Under the pieces are notes generated by a model. That model ran no database searches. It had not been told where the DNA came from and was given only the letters and a program-made list of their open reading frames with translations. DNA of 64,000 nucleotides from Bacteroidota bacterium (GTDB taxonomy: Bacteria > Bacteroidota > Bacteroidia > Bacteroidales > UBA12481): contig JABHCC010000036.1 of assembly GCA_018669475.1 (NCBI GenBank), positions 17,352-81,351 of the forward strand, given 5' to 3'. A program made the translations under genes and the position numbers. Numbering within the stretch: position 1 is the first letter of the stretch; every line of letters begins with the position of its first letter. This document shows, piece by piece, positions 54,517-64,000 of this stretch.

Positions 54517-55866
54517 TTATCTTCTTCCGCCACCGCTACGGCTCCCAGAACTGCTGGATCTTGATCCACTGCTACCAGATGATGAAGAGCGTGATGATGA
54601 TCCACTGGAACGACTAACCGATCCTGAGCTACTGGAACCAGATGAACTGCTTCTGACAGAGCTACCTGAACTTCTTGTTGAAGAACCTGAAGAAGCCCTG
54701 TAGTTTGAACTTGATCCTGAGCTTCGGTATGATGAAGCTGAGTTACTCTTATATGATGAAGATCTTGTTGGATTACTTGTGGAGCTACGATATCCTGTTC
54801 TGGAAGAACTTCCCTGAGACTGATTGCTTCTTGATACGCTTGAACCTGAATTTCCAGATGTTTTTGGTCGTGTATAAGTTGTTCTTGAATTTGATGATGT
54901 GCTATTGTAGCGTGAGGTTCTTACAGGCGGACGAGCATATGAACTACCTGATTTAGCAGAAGTATAGCTACTGGATGAGGTTCTTGACCTGCTGGTCCGG
55001 TCAGTATCAGCAATCTTAGCAGTTGAATTATTTGAGGAATTAAGTCCGGTTCGTACAGAACTGCTTCTTCCGGCGTTTTTGTTATCTGCAACAACTCGAT
55101 TACTACTGATATTTGAGGTATTTAAAGTTTTTTGACTACTACTATTGCTTCTTGGGCTGCTGATACTTCTTGCTGTTGCCAATTGATTTTTAGTCAAATT
55201 TCCACTTGCTCCCCCCCTTGGACCATCAGTTACCCAACTATTTCGGTGTCCATAGGTGTAGTTCTGATGATTCCGGAATGAATTCCAATTGTGTCCACCA
55301 TAATTGTAACTATAATAGTTGCTGTAATATGGGTAGTAATAATCATATCCATAATTGTATGGTGAGTACCATGAACTGTAATACCTGCCTCTGTACCATG
55401 GGTTGTAGCCAAATCCGTATCCTCCATAGCTATAATAACTATACGGGCTATACCAATCATCCCAATAATATCCCGAGTCATAATAACCAAAACTGCTGTA
55501 TGGTCGGTGGAATCTGTTAATTCTATCTGCATATCCCCAATCCTCTTCAGGCTCGTAATAATAATGGTTGTTCACAACTACATTACCTTCTTCGTCAATT
55601 AATTGTTCAGATAGCGAGTCTACAAGAACATATTCCCTTTCTCCTTCAACAGGCTCCATTTCTTGTACTTGCTCAACTTCTTCAATGTCAGCTTCTTCAG
55701 CAAATTGATTCGATTCTGATAAAACTCTTCTTTCCACGACAACAGCTTTATCTGAAGGACTAAAATAAGCATCATCAACATAAGATGAGCTAAGATAAAG
55801 TCCGGTACCGCAAGAACTGGTTAGGATTATTAAAGGCAGTAGTAATCTTGTAAAAGCAGTTTTCAT
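54517..55866 (-). CDS. Lipoprotein with Tyr/Gly-rich and Ser/Arg-rich low-complexity domains
   Basis: 449 residues. Lipoprotein signal [19 protein letters not shown] (lipobox Cys19), an acidic stretch ([20 protein letters not shown]), then a Tyr/Gly/Trp-rich region (about 110-200: [24 protein letters not shown]) and a Ser/Arg/Asn/Gly-rich tail of about 220 residues ending [10 protein letters not shown]. No structured domain is seen. The composition resembles prion-like/RGG-type sequences that can phase-separate or bind nucleic acid (inference). Similar in style to the protein at 8269, but a lipoprotein without the OB-like end. Confidence 0.75.
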   Translation of the reverse strand: MKTAFTRLLLPLIILTSSCGTGLYLSSSYVDDAYFSPSDKAVVVERRVLSESNQFAEEADIEEVEQVQEMEPVEGEREYVLVDSLSEQLIDEEGNVVVNNHYYYEPEEDWGYADRINRFHRPYSSFGYYDSGYYWDDWYSPYSYYSYGGYGFGYNPWYRGRYYSSWYSPYNYGYDYYYPYYSNYYSYNYGGHNWNSFRNHQNYTYGHRNSWVTDGPRGGASGNLTKNQLATARSISSPRSNSSSQKTLNTSNISSNRVVADNKNAGRSSSVRTGLNSSNNSTAKIADTDRTSRSRTSSSSYTSAKSGSSYARPPVRTSRYNSTSSNSRTTYTRPKTSGNSGSSVSRSNQSQGSSSRTGYRSSTSNPTRSSSYKSNSASSYRSSGSSSNYRASSGSSTRSSGSSVRSSSSGSSSSGSVSRSSGSSSRSSSSGSSGSRSSSSGSRSGGGRR

Positions 55867-55971
55867 AATGTATCCTCCAATTTGTTTTTAAATATAGGAT
55901 ATAATTTACGTAATTTGTATCCTCCATTTTGTAAAGTGGACAAATGCAAATACTATACCAAAAAGATTGAA

Positions 55972-57444
55972 ATGGCGAAAGTTTTAACAACCCGTGCTGA
56001 AAACTATGCACAATGGTACAACGATTTAGTGATTAAAGCAGATCTTGCTGAGAACTCAGCTGTTCGAGGTTGCATGGTTATAAAGCCTTATGGTTATGCT
56101 ATCTGGGAAAAGATGCAGGCTGAACTTGATAGAATGTTTAAGGAGACAGATCATGTTAATGCCTACTTCCCGCTTTTTATCCCAAAATCTTTTTTTAGTA
56201 AGGAAGCAAATCATGTGGAAGGATTTGCAAAAGAGTGCGCAGTCGTAACTCATTACAGGCTGAAGAATGATCCTGAGGGTAAAGGAGTAGTTGTTGATGA
56301 GACAGCAAAGCTTGAAGAAGAGTTAATAATACGACCAACCTCGGAGACAATTATTTGGAATACTTATAAAAACTGGATACAATCATATCGTGATTTACCA
56401 CTATTAATCAATCAGTGGGCAAATGTAGTCAGGTGGGAAATGCGTACAAGACTTTTTCTCAGAACTACTGAGTTCTTATGGCAAGAGGGACATACTGCTC
56501 ATGCTACCGAAAATGAAGCAGTTGAAGAGACTCTTAAAATATTGAATATCTACAGTGATTTTGCACAAGAATATTTAGGTGTTCCCGTAATTAAGGGCGT
56601 GAAAACAGAAAATGAAAAGTTTGCAGGGGCAATTGATACCTATTGTATTGAAGCTCTTATGCAGGATGGAAAAGCTTTACAGGCAGGCACATCTCATTTT
56701 CTGGGACAAAATTTCGCAAAAGCTTTTGATGTGAAATACGCTACAAAAGAAGGAAAAGAAGAGCATGTTTGGGCAACTTCATGGGGAGTGACCACAAGAC
56801 TGATAGGAGCTCTGATTATGGCACATTCTGATGATAAAGGTTTAGTTTTGCCCCCCAAACTCGCACCTTTTCAGGTTGTTATCGTTCCTATTTATCGTAA
56901 GCCTGATGAATATGAAAGAACATGCAAACGTGCTCACGAAATCAAAAAAGAACTGAAGGCCCTGGGAATATCAGTTAAGGTAGATGACCGGGATACACAT
57001 AAACCAGGTTGGAAATTTGCAGAATATGAATTAAAGGGAGTGCCGGTTCGCCTGGCTATCGGACCGCGAGACCTTGAGAATAACACAGTTGAAGTATCCA
57101 GAAGAGATAATTTGACAAAAGATTTTATTAGTCAGGATGGTATTGCTGCTTATCTTTCAGATTTGTTAGACGAGATACAAGAAAATATTTTCTCTAAGGC
57201 TTTGAAATTCAGAGATGAGAATATCAGGGAAGCTAACACCTGGGATGAGTTTCTGGAATTGCTTGATACAGGGGGGTTCATCTCAGCTCATTGGGATGGT
57301 ACAGCTGAAACAGAGAAAGCTATTCAGGAACAAACAAAGGCAACCATTAGATGCATACCAATGGATGCGAAGCAAGAAAATGGTGTTTGTATAAAATCGG
57401 GTAAACCCTCAAATCAGCGGGTTCTATTTGCTAAAGCTTATTAA
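55972..57444 (+). CDS. proS: Proline--tRNA ligase, archaeal/eukaryal type
   Basis: 490 residues from ATG 55972; the ORF-track start 30 codons earlier is not conserved-looking. Class II core: [69 protein letters not shown], and the anticodon domain [48 protein letters not shown]. It lacks the INS editing insertion of the bacterial type and instead has the archaeal-style C-terminal zinc-like extension, usual in Bacteroidota. A conserved hypothetical gene starts 3 bases downstream. Confidence 0.96.
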   Translation: MAKVLTTRAENYAQWYNDLVIKADLAENSAVRGCMVIKPYGYAIWEKMQAELDRMFKETDHVNAYFPLFIPKSFFSKEANHVEGFAKECAVVTHYRLKNDPEGKGVVVDETAKLEEELIIRPTSETIIWNTYKNWIQSYRDLPLLINQWANVVRWEMRTRLFLRTTEFLWQEGHTAHATENEAVEETLKILNIYSDFAQEYLGVPVIKGVKTENEKFAGAIDTYCIEALMQDGKALQAGTSHFLGQNFAKAFDVKYATKEGKEEHVWATSWGVTTRLIGALIMAHSDDKGLVLPPKLAPFQVVIVPIYRKPDEYERTCKRAHEIKKELKALGISVKVDDRDTHKPGWKFAEYELKGVPVRLAIGPRDLENNTVEVSRRDNLTKDFISQDGIAAYLSDLLDEIQENIFSKALKFRDENIREANTWDEFLELLDTGGFISAHWDGTAETEKAIQEQTKATIRCIPMDAKQENGVCIKSGKPSNQRVLFAKAY

Positions 57445-57447
57445 AAC

Positions 57448-58137
57448 ATGGAGAAACAAGATCAAAACAAATCAATCATTGAGACCTTAAGCACAAAGTC
57501 TCAAATAAAACAATTAGTATACGATAATACCCTAAGTGCTTTTCAAGTGCTTAACGAAGTATTGGCTGAAGTAACAGAATCTTCAAATACTGCTCTTAGT
57601 AAGCAAGATGAAAGACTGCATCTCCACTACTCTCAGAAAGGCAAATTCAATGCTGAGCTCAAAGTAGCAGGTGACATTTTAATATTTAATACTCATTCAA
57701 ACGTTTTTCAGTTTGACCGTAGTCATGAGATCTGGAAAACCGCATATGTCAAAAAGAACGTTCTAGCCGGCTATTCCGGAATTATCAGTGTTTACAACTT
57801 TCTGGCTGATTCTTTTAAATATAATCGTATGGAAGATATGGGATATCTTATTGCCAGAATTTTTATCAATAAAGACAACTATTTTTTCGTTCAGGGAAAG
57901 CGACAATCCGGATTTAATTACACAACTCTTGGATCAAAGAAGCTTGATAAGAAAAGTGTTGAAGAGATTGTAAGGGCCTCAATACAATATTGTTTGGATT
58001 TTGATCTTCTGGTACCACCTTATGACAATGTTAAATTGGCAACGGTAAACCAAATACACCAAACTATTTCTGATGCCAAACTAAGAACTGGTAAAAGACT
58101 AGGATTTCAATTTCTTTCAGACGATATAGATAAATAA
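57448..58137 (+). CDS. Conserved hypothetical protein coupled to proS
   Basis: 229 residues, no signal peptide or membrane helix, start 3 bases after the proS stop. The sequence is mixed alpha/beta (LHLHYSQKGKFNAELKVAGDILIFNTHSNVFQFD, MEDMGYLIARIFINKDNYFFVQGKRQSGFNYTTLG) with a helical C-terminus. No motif is recognised. Co-translation with proS implies a shared regulatory unit, not a function. Confidence 0.75.
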   Translation: MEKQDQNKSIIETLSTKSQIKQLVYDNTLSAFQVLNEVLAEVTESSNTALSKQDERLHLHYSQKGKFNAELKVAGDILIFNTHSNVFQFDRSHEIWKTAYVKKNVLAGYSGIISVYNFLADSFKYNRMEDMGYLIARIFINKDNYFFVQGKRQSGFNYTTLGSKKLDKKSVEEIVRASIQYCLDFDLLVPPYDNVKLATVNQIHQTISDAKLRTGKRLGFQFLSDDIDK

Positions 58138-58173
58138 TTACATATATTACCATAAATCATTCTGCTCATTATC

Positions 58174-59820
58174 ATGAAAATAAACCATTTACTAATCAGC
58201 CTGCTATGCTTATCAGTGCTTTTTGCTTCCTGCAATCAGGAAACAGCAAAACCTGAAGAAGCAGTTAACCCAGTAATACAAGAAAAAGTGGATGCGTTTG
58301 CCCTATTCAAATTAACCACAGATCTTAGTTCATTAACTAAGAATGAAAAAAAGATGTTACCGATTCTTATTGAGGTAGCTGAAATAATGGAAGATCTGTA
58401 TTGGAAAGAAGCTTTTGGAGATAAAGAACTGTTATTTAATGAGATAAATGATCCTGCTACCAGACAGTTTGCGAAGATTAACTTCGGTCCATGGGAAAGG
58501 TTGAAAGAAAACACCCCATTTATTGAAGCTTATGGTACTAAGCCACTGGGTGCTCAGTTTTATCCGGAAGATATGACAAAAGAAGAATTTGATGCATGGG
58601 ATGATGAATCGAAGTCGAGCCTCTACACCATGATTCGCCGTGATCAGGATGGAAATCTTATGTCAATACCCTATCATGAATTTTTCAGTAAAGAAATTAA
58701 AAAAGCTGCCAAATTAATAAAGAAAGCAGCTACCCTTGCAGACGATCCAGGGCTCAAAAACTATTTAGAGCTAAGAGCTGAAGCCTTACTTACTGATGAA
58801 TATCTTGATAGCGATATGGCCTGGATGGATATGAAAACCAATTCAATAGATTTCGTTGTTGGTCCGATAGAAAACTATGAAGATGCTTTGTATGGCTATA
58901 AAGCTGCCCATGAATCTTATGTGTTAATTAAAGATAAGGAATGGAGTCAAAAGCTTGATCGCTTTGCAGTTTTACTACCTGAACTGCAAAGATCATTACC
59001 TGTTCCTGATGAGTATAAACAAGAAATTCCAGGTAGTGACTCAGACCTGGGTGTATATGATGCAATTTTCTACGGAGGAGATTGTAATGCAGGAAGTAAA
59101 ACTATTGCGATAAATCTTCCAAATGATGAGCGTGTACATATTGAAAAAGGATCACGCAAACTCCAGTTAAAGAATAGTATGCAGGCAAAGTTTGATATGA
59201 TTCTTGCGCCAATCGCTAATGAACTTATTTCCAAAGACCAGCGCAAACATGTAAAATTTGATGCTTTCTTTGAAAATACTATGTTTCATGAAGTTGGTCA
59301 CGGACTGGGTATCAAAAATACAATTAATGGAAAAGGAGCAGTTAGAACTGTTCTGAGCGACCAATATAGTGCCTTTGAAGAAGGTAAAGCTGATATTCTG
59401 GGCCTCTTCCTGGTGAGCAAACTTACTGAGATGGGTGAAATGGGAGAGAAAGATCTGATGGACAATTTTGTCACATTTATGGCCGGAATTTTCAGATCAG
59501 TTCGTTTTGGCGCTACCAGTTCTCATGGTAAAGCCAATATGGTGCGTTTTAATTATTTCGAGGAGGAAGGTGCTTTCTCTCGTGATGCTGAGACCGGTAC
59601 CTATAGTGTGAATTTTGATGTGATGTATCAGGCAATGCTCGACTTGTCAAATATGATACTAATTGTTCAGGGTGATGGTGATTATGATGCAGCGAAAAAA
59701 ATCCTCGACGATAAGGGATACATCCAGGATCAGCTTCAGGCTGACCTTGACAGGCTGAAAGAAAAAGGAATACCCAAAGACATTGCCTTTATTCAAGGTG
59801 AAGATGTTTTAGATTTGTAA
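58174..59820 (+). CDS. M49-like (dipeptidyl-peptidase III-type) lipoprotein with HEVGH site
   Basis: 548 residues. Lipoprotein signal MKINHLLISLLCLSVLFASC (Cys20). The C-terminal half carries FHEVGHGLG (His372-Glu-Val-Gly-His) and, 30 residues on, AFEEGKAD (Glu402-Glu403), the metal-binding arrangement of the peptidase family M49, and YGGDCNAGSKTIAINLPNDERV resembles the family's strand region. Classical M49 enzymes have HEXXGH with an extra residue; here the motif is HEXXH-length. It is expected to be an exopeptidase or related zinc hydrolase outside the cytoplasm. Annotations as dihydrofolate reductase for this family are not supported by the motifs. Confidence 0.75.
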   Translation: MKINHLLISLLCLSVLFASCNQETAKPEEAVNPVIQEKVDAFALFKLTTDLSSLTKNEKKMLPILIEVAEIMEDLYWKEAFGDKELLFNEINDPATRQFAKINFGPWERLKENTPFIEAYGTKPLGAQFYPEDMTKEEFDAWDDESKSSLYTMIRRDQDGNLMSIPYHEFFSKEIKKAAKLIKKAATLADDPGLKNYLELRAEALLTDEYLDSDMAWMDMKTNSIDFVVGPIENYEDALYGYKAAHESYVLIKDKEWSQKLDRFAVLLPELQRSLPVPDEYKQEIPGSDSDLGVYDAIFYGGDCNAGSKTIAINLPNDERVHIEKGSRKLQLKNSMQAKFDMILAPIANELISKDQRKHVKFDAFFENTMFHEVGHGLGIKNTINGKGAVRTVLSDQYSAFEEGKADILGLFLVSKLTEMGEMGEKDLMDNFVTFMAGIFRSVRFGATSSHGKANMVRFNYFEEEGAFSRDAETGTYSVNFDVMYQAMLDLSNMILIVQGDGDYDAAKKILDDKGYIQDQLQADLDRLKEKGIPKDIAFIQGEDVLDL

Positions 59821-59840
59821 AATAACTACAAGTAAAATTA

Positions 59841-59871
59841 AAAGGAAGGTTAGCTCAACCTTCCTTTTTTT
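59841..59871 (+). terminator. Intrinsic terminator after the M49-like gene
   Basis: AAAGGAAGGTT, AGCTC, AACCTTCCTTT: 11-bp perfect stem running into further T. Confidence 0.92.
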
Positions 59872-59887
59872 GAAATGTTCTACCTCT

Positions 59888-62800
59888 ATGTTAAAAAAAC
59901 TTTCTCTTCTATCCTTAATTCTAGTAATTGCTACTATCCAGTCACTTGGGGCTTATCTGAAAGATGTTCCACAAAGGCTAAAACAACCTGATAATTCAAT
60001 ACTTAACTGTTTAGCAACTGGTGATGAATATTACCACTGGTTGCACGATGAAAACAATTTTACCATTATCAAAGACCCAAACACAGGATATTTTGTATAT
60101 GCCAGTCTGAGCAATTCAGAATTGCATCCAACACAGCTTATTCCAGGAAGAGATGATCCTGCACAAGCTGGTCTTGAACCAGGCTTGAATATCCCAGCCA
60201 GTAAAGTCAGGGAATACCAGAAAACAAAATTCCCTATTCCTAAATTGAAAGGATTCACAGGAACAAGCAACGTTGGTACACTGAATAACATAGTCATTTT
60301 CATTCGCTTCAACGATCAAGCTGAGTATACAAACCAAAAATCCTATTACGATAATTCTTTTAATGGCTCGAACCAGGTATCAATGATTGAATATTTCAAA
60401 GAAGTATCCGCTAATCAATTAACAATTAACACCTCATTTTACCCTCAAACCGGAGGCACTACAGTTGTTTCATTTGAGGATACTTTGCCCAGAACCTATT
60501 ATCAACCATACGATGCAAGCACAAATACAAATGGTTATTCAGGTGATACAGAAAGAAGAGTAAGAGAACATACTTTACTTAAATATGCTACCGAATCATT
60601 AACTGCAAGTATTGAAGCGACCGGACTTGACTTTGATATGGATAATGATGGATACATTGATAATATCGCATATATAATTCAGGGAGCTACCGATGGTTGG
60701 GCAGAGCTTTTATGGCCGCATATGTGGGCTCTCTATGAGTTTGATGTTCGAATTAACGGAAATCGTGTCTGGTCATACAACTTTCAATTGTCAGATGCTT
60801 TTGGTGTGAGTGTTTTATGCCACGAAATGTTTCACAGCCTCGGAGCACCAGATTTATATCGCTATAACGATAAGGATATTACACCAGTTGGTGCCTGGGA
60901 TTTGATGGCCTGGAACAGAACCCCACCCCAGCATATGGGGGCATACATGAAAATGAAATACGGTAAATGGTTTGATAATATTCCGGAGATAACAGCTGAT
61001 GGAACATACTCCTTGGTACCCCTTTCAAGTAATCCATTTGCAGCCTACAAAATTGCCTCACCTAATTCAGGTTCAGAATTTTTCATTGTAGAATACAGAA
61101 AAGCAACCGGACGATTTGAGACAAGTGTACCTGGCACCGGATTAGTTGTTTATAGAATTAACAGTTCAAATAATGGAAATGCGAACGGACCACCTGATGA
61201 GGTATATGTTTATCGTCCGGATGGTACTCTTACTGTTGATGGCTCCTTGTCATCGGCACATTTTAATGCCGGTACCGGTCGAACAGAAATTAATGACGTA
61301 AGCAATCCTTCATCATTCTTATCTGATGGATCCTCGGGCGGTCTGAATATTAGCAATATTGGCTCAGCAGGTACAACAATTTCCTTTGATGTGAGTTTCT
61401 CCGTAGTAGGATTTAATCCACCTCTTAACCTGATTGCCACACCAGGTACTGATTTCATTGATCTTTCATGGAACCTGCCGGATGCAGGAGGTGCCACCTT
61501 AACCGGTTTTAGTTTTTTCAGAAACGGACAATTACTGGAAACTATTTATGATCCAACTGCAACAACTTACACCGATCCAGGTCTGACTCCTGGTATTTAT
61601 CTTTATTATTTAACAGCGCACTATTCTAACCCCAGTGGTGAATCAGGATTTTCAAATGCTGCTTCAGCCGAAATTGTTGAGTATCTGCCTGATCTTATTG
61701 TTCAGGGCTTGTCTCTTAGCCAAAACATAATGGATGCTGGCTCCCAGCTTACAGTTGATGGAATGGTAGTAAATGATGGTAATCTTCTGGCTGGAACAAG
61801 TACATTGTCTTTCTATTTATCAAGTAGTTCAGAAATCACAGCTGGTGCAAGCGAGTTGCTAAGTATCGCAGTGAGTGAGCTCGCAATAGGTGAACAAGAG
61901 GATTTCTCTGAATCCTTTCAGATCCCATCTGATTTAGAAACCGGGAACTATTACATCATTGTATTAAGCGACAGTGATTCTGTTATTGAGGAAACAAATG
62001 AAACAAATAATGCCAGCTTCAGAATGATTGGAGTAAGAGCAGCCTTTGCTGACCTGTCGGTTACTTCTCTTAGTGCTGTACCCCGCTTGCTTTCTCCAGG
62101 TGCCTCTGTCGTAATTGGAGCAAGCTGGAGTAATATTGGTAATCGCGAGTCAGATATATTTACATATTCGCTTGTAATTTCATCTGATCGTGAATATGAT
62201 GGAACTGATATACTTGCTGTTTCTGATCTGTCTCCAGTTTTGGCTCCCGGTCAGCAACACAGTATACAGGAAAGTTATACTGTACCTCTTGATCTACAAA
62301 GTGGTGAGTATTACTTTGTAATTGTACTGGATCAGCATGATGAAATTCCTGAGTCTAATGAGAGTAATAATGATGATTACCTCAGCTTTCAAGTATCCGG
62401 ATATAATATAGCTCTACAAAACTTAATTCTAAATCCCGAAGCAATTAAAGATGGACAGGTTTTGGATGTTGATTTAAATGTGAGGAATCTTGGAAATCTG
62501 CAAGTAGGTAGTTTTGATCTGCATTTTGCTTTTAGCCAGAATAACACAATTAGTCCGGCAACAGTACTTAAAACAATCAATATGTCTTCTCTTGCAGGAG
62601 GGGCAAATATCCTGATCAGTGAGTCTTTGACAATACCTGAGGGAAGTGCCGAGGGAATGTATTTCATACAGGTTTATACTGATGATGATTTAATCGATGA
62701 TCCCGATCAGTCTGATAATTTTATTTTTAGACAGATAAGTGTTTTTAACCTTCCTGATCTTCAAATAGAAGTTAGCAGCAGCCTCAATAGTTATAAGCCA

Positions 62801-63382
62801 TATGAACCATTGTTATTGTCGCTCGATTTAACAAATCCGGAAACTGGAGACGCCATTGACTTTGATGTTCAGGTGGTTTTATCTGTGGATCAAACTGCAG
62901 ATCTTGAAGATTTGATCATTGGGGAATATCAGAATCTTTCCTTAGAATCAAAACAAAGTCAGAATATAAGTCTTAGCTATCAGTTTGAGGAGAATACTCA
63001 ACCAGGAGACTACTATGTAATAGGGATGGTTGATGTTCAGAACATTATACCTGAGAGTGATGAATCGAACAATCAGGCATTTTGGTCTTTTGAAGTACTG
63101 GATATTTCATCACTTGATCAAACTGATTTGGTAAATTTATGGACCATGTATCCAAATCCTGTTAGTAGCAGCCTTCATCTGAATTATATGGGTACAGATC
63201 ACGGTGATGGACTGTTGAGCATCCATTCAATGACCGGTCAGTTAGTTATGGAACAATCCTTATCTTTAAACAAAGAATCAGGTATAGAATTATCTCTCGA
63301 CTATCTTCCTGAAGGAATGTATTTTATTAGAATTTTGACTGCAAACCAAAACTGGCAAAAGAGAATAGTTGTAATAGATTAA
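59888..63382 (+). CDS. Secreted M6-family metalloprotease with FnIII, four CARDB repeats and T9SS tail
   Basis: 1164 residues from ATG 59888, which starts the signal peptide MLKKLSLLSLILVIATIQSLGA. Zinc site HEMFHSLGAPDLY (His312) with the HExxHxxGxxD pattern of M6 (immune inhibitor A-type) proteases. Then a fibronectin type III-like domain (PLNLIATPGTDFIDLSWNLPDAGGATLTGFSFFRNGQ), four CARDB-like repeats of about 115 residues (each with ADL or PDL start and an ExNESNN-type loop), and a T9SS type A sorting domain (TMYPNPVSSSLHLNY...EGMYFIRILTANQNWQKRIVVID). Likely a surface or released protease. Confidence 0.9.
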   Translation: MLKKLSLLSLILVIATIQSLGAYLKDVPQRLKQPDNSILNCLATGDEYYHWLHDENNFTIIKDPNTGYFVYASLSNSELHPTQLIPGRDDPAQAGLEPGLNIPASKVREYQKTKFPIPKLKGFTGTSNVGTLNNIVIFIRFNDQAEYTNQKSYYDNSFNGSNQVSMIEYFKEVSANQLTINTSFYPQTGGTTVVSFEDTLPRTYYQPYDASTNTNGYSGDTERRVREHTLLKYATESLTASIEATGLDFDMDNDGYIDNIAYIIQGATDGWAELLWPHMWALYEFDVRINGNRVWSYNFQLSDAFGVSVLCHEMFHSLGAPDLYRYNDKDITPVGAWDLMAWNRTPPQHMGAYMKMKYGKWFDNIPEITADGTYSLVPLSSNPFAAYKIASPNSGSEFFIVEYRKATGRFETSVPGTGLVVYRINSSNNGNANGPPDEVYVYRPDGTLTVDGSLSSAHFNAGTGRTEINDVSNPSSFLSDGSSGGLNISNIGSAGTTISFDVSFSVVGFNPPLNLIATPGTDFIDLSWNLPDAGGATLTGFSFFRNGQLLETIYDPTATTYTDPGLTPGIYLYYLTAHYSNPSGESGFSNAASAEIVEYLPDLIVQGLSLSQNIMDAGSQLTVDGMVVNDGNLLAGTSTLSFYLSSSSEITAGASELLSIAVSELAIGEQEDFSESFQIPSDLETGNYYIIVLSDSDSVIEETNETNNASFRMIGVRAAFADLSVTSLSAVPRLLSPGASVVIGASWSNIGNRESDIFTYSLVISSDREYDGTDILAVSDLSPVLAPGQQHSIQESYTVPLDLQSGEYYFVIVLDQHDEIPESNESNNDDYLSFQVSGYNIALQNLILNPEAIKDGQVLDVDLNVRNLGNLQVGSFDLHFAFSQNNTISPATVLKTINMSSLAGGANILISESLTIPEGSAEGMYFIQVYTDDDLIDDPDQSDNFIFRQISVFNLPDLQIEVSSSLNSYKPYEPLLLSLDLTNPETGDAIDFDVQVVLSVDQTADLEDLIIGEYQNLSLESKQSQNISLSYQFEENTQPGDYYVIGMVDVQNIIPESDESNNQAFWSFEVLDISSLDQTDLVNLWTMYPNPVSSSLHLNYMGTDHGDGLLSIHSMTGQLVMEQSLSLNKESGIELSLDYLPEGMYFIRILTANQNWQKRIVVID

Positions 63383-63386
63383 TCAG

Positions 63387-64000
63387 ATGGGCGAAAATTT
63401 TAAAGCCTTACAAGTAATTGAAAATGAAAGTGGGGAGTTCAATCGTCGGGTAATTCAGCGAGATATCTCTGACCTGCCGGATAATGATGTATTGATCAGG
63501 GTGAAATACTCAGGTCTGAATTACAAAGATGCATTGTCGGCCTCTGGACATAAAGGAGTTACCCGAAATTACCCGCATACTCCGGGAATTGATGCCGCGG
63601 GAATTATTGAAAGCTCCACCGATTCAAGATTTCAGAAAGGCGATCAGGTGCTGGTAAGCTCCTATGATCTGGGTATGAATACTGATGGTGGTTTTGGCAC
63701 TTATATATCTGTTCCCGGGGACTGGGTTATTCCCCTGCCGGATAAAATGACCCTTCGTGAAAGTATGATATTTGGAACTGCAGGACTAACAGCTGCTCAG
63801 GGCTTGTACAGCATGATTCATAATGGCCAAAAGCCTGAGATGGGTAAACTTCTTGTTACTGGCGCCAGGGGGGCAGTTGGTGGATTTGCCATAATGATTG
63901 CAGCTAAGCTTGGATTTGATGTTGTGGCCGGAGTTTCTCAGATGCATGATGATACTGAAAAACTATTGAATCTTGGAGCTTGTGAAGTCGTAGATTCATC
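63387..64000 (+). CDS. YhdH/AcuI-type zinc-independent alcohol dehydrogenase-like oxidoreductase, 5' part
   Basis: Not in the ORF track because it runs off the right edge; ATG at 63387, 4 bases after the protease stop. The 204 visible residues include VLIRVKYSGLNYKDALSASG, PHTPGIDAAGII, GGFGTYISVP and the NADPH loop VTGARGAVGGFAIMIAAKLG. This is the MDR superfamily, with the GLNYKDAL motif typical of YhdH/AcuI (acrylyl-CoA reductase) enzymes. No zinc-binding cysteine cluster is visible so far. Confidence 0.85.
   Translation, partial: MGENFKALQVIENESGEFNRRVIQRDISDLPDNDVLIRVKYSGLNYKDALSASGHKGVTRNYPHTPGIDAAGIIESSTDSRFQKGDQVLVSSYDLGMNTDGGFGTYISVPGDWVIPLPDKMTLRESMIFGTAGLTAAQGLYSMIHNGQKPEMGKLLVTGARGAVGGFAIMIAAKLGFDVVAGVSQMHDDTEKLLNLGACEVVDS

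Noticed and set aside
54470-55520. Plus-strand ORFs 54470-54703 (Pro/Leu-rich) and 55206-55520 (Asn/His/Cys-rich), and the minus ORF 55230-55532
   Set aside because: They are opposite-strand or alternate-frame readings of the low-complexity lipoprotein gene; their odd composition follows directly from the Ser/Arg and Tyr/Gly codons.
53000-56000. Insertion sequence or prophage as source of the low-complexity gene
   Set aside because: No transposase, integrase, terminal inverted repeat or target duplication was found here or elsewhere in the window.

Overview
The window is ordinary chromosomal DNA of a member of the Bacteroidota, most likely an anaerobic or facultative Bacteroidales/Marinilabiliales-type organism. 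The evidence is several secreted proteins ending in type IX secretion (T9SS) C-terminal sorting domains, promoters with the Bacteroidota TAnnTTTG -7 element, weak or absent Shine-Dalgarno sequences, a DUF4293 gene, a gyrA followed by a periplasmic TPR gene, an archaeal/eukaryal-type ProS, and a dapB-signal peptidase-wbqC gene string. No phage, transposase, CRISPR array or plasmid function was seen.

Layout. 1-8.1 kb: end of a serine hydrolase, an Lrp regulator, an orphan T9SS domain fragment, a four-repeat protein, a NodB-like secreted deacetylase, cobalamin adenosyltransferase, enolase, an AAA_28 ATPase, TruC and a TonB-like protein. 8.1-20.1 kb: a Ser/Arg-rich secreted protein, a PfkB kinase, an L-serine dehydratase/ornithine-cyclodeaminase-family pair, a T9SS protein, sialidase, a TlpA-like thioredoxin, a membrane polyferredoxin and a BaiN-type flavoprotein. 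20.2-28.3 kb: RecQ, the NrfHA ammonia-forming nitrite reductase with a porin, a lipoprotein, and a second T9SS protein paralogous to the first. 28.5-35.1 kb: TPR protein, gyrA, clpC. 35.3-44.1 kb: N-acetylneuraminate-lyase-like enzyme, tRNA-Lys, EamA transporter, YigZ, pyrBI, an outer-membrane barrel, DUF4293, prohibitin, nucleoside phosphorylase and a SirB1-like protein. 44.2-47.8 kb: two tRNA-Leu genes and thrS-infC-rpmI-rplT, where infC starts at an AUU codon missed by the ORF track. 47.9-52.9 kb: dapB, three tandem signal peptidase I homologues and wbqC. 53-64 kb: FadL-like porin, Ser/Arg-rich lipoprotein, proS, a conserved hypothetical, an M49-like peptidase, an M6 protease with CARDB repeats and a T9SS tail, and the start of an AcuI/YhdH-type reductase.

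Genes that probably work together are nrfH-nrfA-porin (periplasmic nitrite reduction to ammonia, with a palindromic operator candidate upstream), pyrB-pyrI, thrS-infC-rpmI-rplT, sialidase plus the lyase (sialic acid release and cleavage, unlinked loci), and the dapB-lepB operon. The most notable signals are: (1) a signal peptidase trio in which only the middle gene keeps the Ser/Lys dyad, the two flanking paralogues having lost both residues; (2) a family of intergenic heptanucleotide arrays placed directly after stop codons at several unrelated loci, one with a 12-bp perfect hairpin and a G-quadruplex-prone (GGGAATC)10 tract, and one overwriting the end of a gene; (3) secreted Ser/Arg/Lys-rich proteins, one with a probable OB-fold tail.
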